Shown in pieces: positions 5,044-5,671 of a stretch of DNA of 5,671 bases. The stretch is from an uncultured Chloroflexota bacterium (GTDB taxonomy: Bacteria; Chloroflexota; Anaerolineae; Aggregatilineales; Phototrophicaceae). The stretch spans positions 1 to 5,671 of the forward strand of contig CALMZT010000491.1 in NCBI GenBank assembly GCA_937870805.1, in the 5' to 3' direction. Below the pieces are notes generated by a model that was not told where the DNA came from, ran no database searches, and worked only from the letters and a program-made list of their open reading frames with translations. The position numbers were made by a program, and so were the translations under genes. Position 1 is the stretch's first letter, and every line of letters begins with the position of its first letter.

Positions 5044-5671
5044 ATCACCCAATATTGGAATACCGGGAAACCGAATCGATGATGGTTTCTCAAATCCGAA
5101 TAGCGGAAATCAACCACCCAAAACACCAACACCAAGCCATGACCCGCACTTGCCATCACGCGGCGGTGGCTCATCGGGTGGCAGTAGTGGCAATGGTGGG
5201 AGTGGAGGGAGTGGTAGCGGCGGGGGCGATTCATCTGTTGACATTGACGACCTGATCGACGGGCTGGATGACCCTAACTTCTGGGTGATACAGGAGATGC
5301 AGCGCCGTGAGGCAGAGATGCTGGCAGCGATGGAGAGAGCCGCACGCTCGAAGAAGAAGGCGTACAGCGTGCTGTTTGCGAATGCCAGCGAGGAAGACGA
5401 TTTCAACAGATACTCAACAAGCACGAATGCTCCGAAAAAAGTTCAGCTTCCTAAGACACCACAGACTAGAGAAAGAACAATACCACCACCATTGGGCTGT
5501 TGCTCAGATTTGGCGCTGCGGCTGAACAATCTTCCCTTACTTCCTGATATTATTTATTGCACAGACTGCACAACAGGAGAAGTGAGGGGAGCAACGCCCG
5601 GCATAATGTGGCTCACAATCATACCGGGAGCAAGTGAGGGGGAGGCTTATTATCCCTTTGAAGATGGGTGC
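5036..5671 (+). CDS. Unrecognised protein with Gly/Ser linker and Cys cluster, under SOS-type promoters (3' end beyond window)
   Basis: The frame is open from ATG 5036 to the right edge, 212 codons with no stop. I do not recognise the family. Residues 1-42 are Pro/Asn-rich and probably disordered (PPKTPTPSHDPHLPSR). Residues 43-66 are a nearly pure Gly/Ser linker. Residues 67-108 look helical, with an acidic start (VDIDDLIDGLDDPNFW) and a charged amphipathic stretch (QEMQRREAEMLAAMERAAR) that could be a short coiled coil. Residues 110-150 are polar and Pro/Lys-rich. Residues 153-212 seem to begin a folded domain with Cys155-Cys156, CTDC (175-178) and Cys212. There is no signal peptide or membrane segment. 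The codons ATA (five) and AGA (four) are much commoner than in the neighbouring genes, suggesting acquired DNA. The upstream LexA-like array implies DNA-damage induction. A bacteriocin-like, prophage-linked or other effector protein is possible, but function is not shown. Confidence 0.82.
   Translation, partial: MVKSPNIGIPGNRIDDGFSNPNSGNQPPKTPTPSHDPHLPSRGGGSSGGSSGNGGSGGSGSGGGDSSVDIDDLIDGLDDPNFWVIQEMQRREAEMLAAMERAARSKKKAYSVLFANASEEDDFNRYSTSTNAPKKVQLPKTPQTRERTIPPPLGCCSDLALRLNNLPLLPDIIYCTDCTTGEVRGATPGIMWLTIIPGASEGEAYYPFEDGC

Noticed and set aside
5110..5424. Minus-strand ORF of 104 codons with a Pro/Leu-rich tail
   Set aside because: The Pro/Leu run is the complement of the Gly/Ser linker; the plus-strand frame is open for 212 codons with a ribosome site.

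Overview
The window looks like chromosomal DNA of a Chloroflexota bacterium (Anaerolineae-like), of moderate GC content. This placement is inferred from three things: the style of the exported proteins (Thr/Asn/Pro-rich lipoprotein linkers and beta-sandwich repeats ending in 'EIDAVELVG'), a kdp operon that begins with tiny membrane-peptide genes, and LexA boxes of the Gram-positive type, which have been reported in the Chloroflexota member Dehalococcoides. No rRNA or other marker gene is present to confirm it.

Layout. (1) Positions 1-1333, minus strand: the 5' part of a kdp high-affinity K+ uptake operon. Its order is a 26-codon membrane-peptide ORF with a perfect AGGAGG, then kdpF (30 aa), then kdpA, which overlaps kdpF by ATGA and runs off the left edge after 384 codons. 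(2) Positions 1334-1754: a gene-free stretch holding the probable kdp promoter, two short tandem repeats, a 10-bp inverted repeat of dispersed-repeat character and a hairpin behind the next gene. (3) Positions 1755-3137, minus strand: an exported lipoprotein with a cyclophilin-type peptidyl-prolyl isomerase domain and a C-terminal domain I do not recognise. (4) Positions 3138-3341: a divergent promoter region. (5) Positions 3342-4769, plus strand: a secreted protein with two tandem copies of a roughly 140-residue domain and a third, different C-terminal domain. (6) Positions 4770-5035: a hairpin, then a dense regulatory array of five LexA-like boxes in two diverged 61-bp modules, each ending in an extended -10 promoter. 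(7) Positions 5036-5671, plus strand: the 5' part (212 codons, no stop) of an unrecognised protein with a Gly/Ser linker and a Cys cluster, with codon use unlike its neighbours.

The kdp genes act together as a K+-pumping P-type ATPase. The lipoprotein isomerase and the repeat protein are divergently transcribed and both act outside the membrane, but nothing shows that they work together. The most interesting part is the right end: a doubled SOS-type promoter driving an unknown, compositionally foreign gene. This arrangement is known for DNA-damage-induced prophage, bacteriocin or mobile-element genes, but the truncated protein does not reveal its function.
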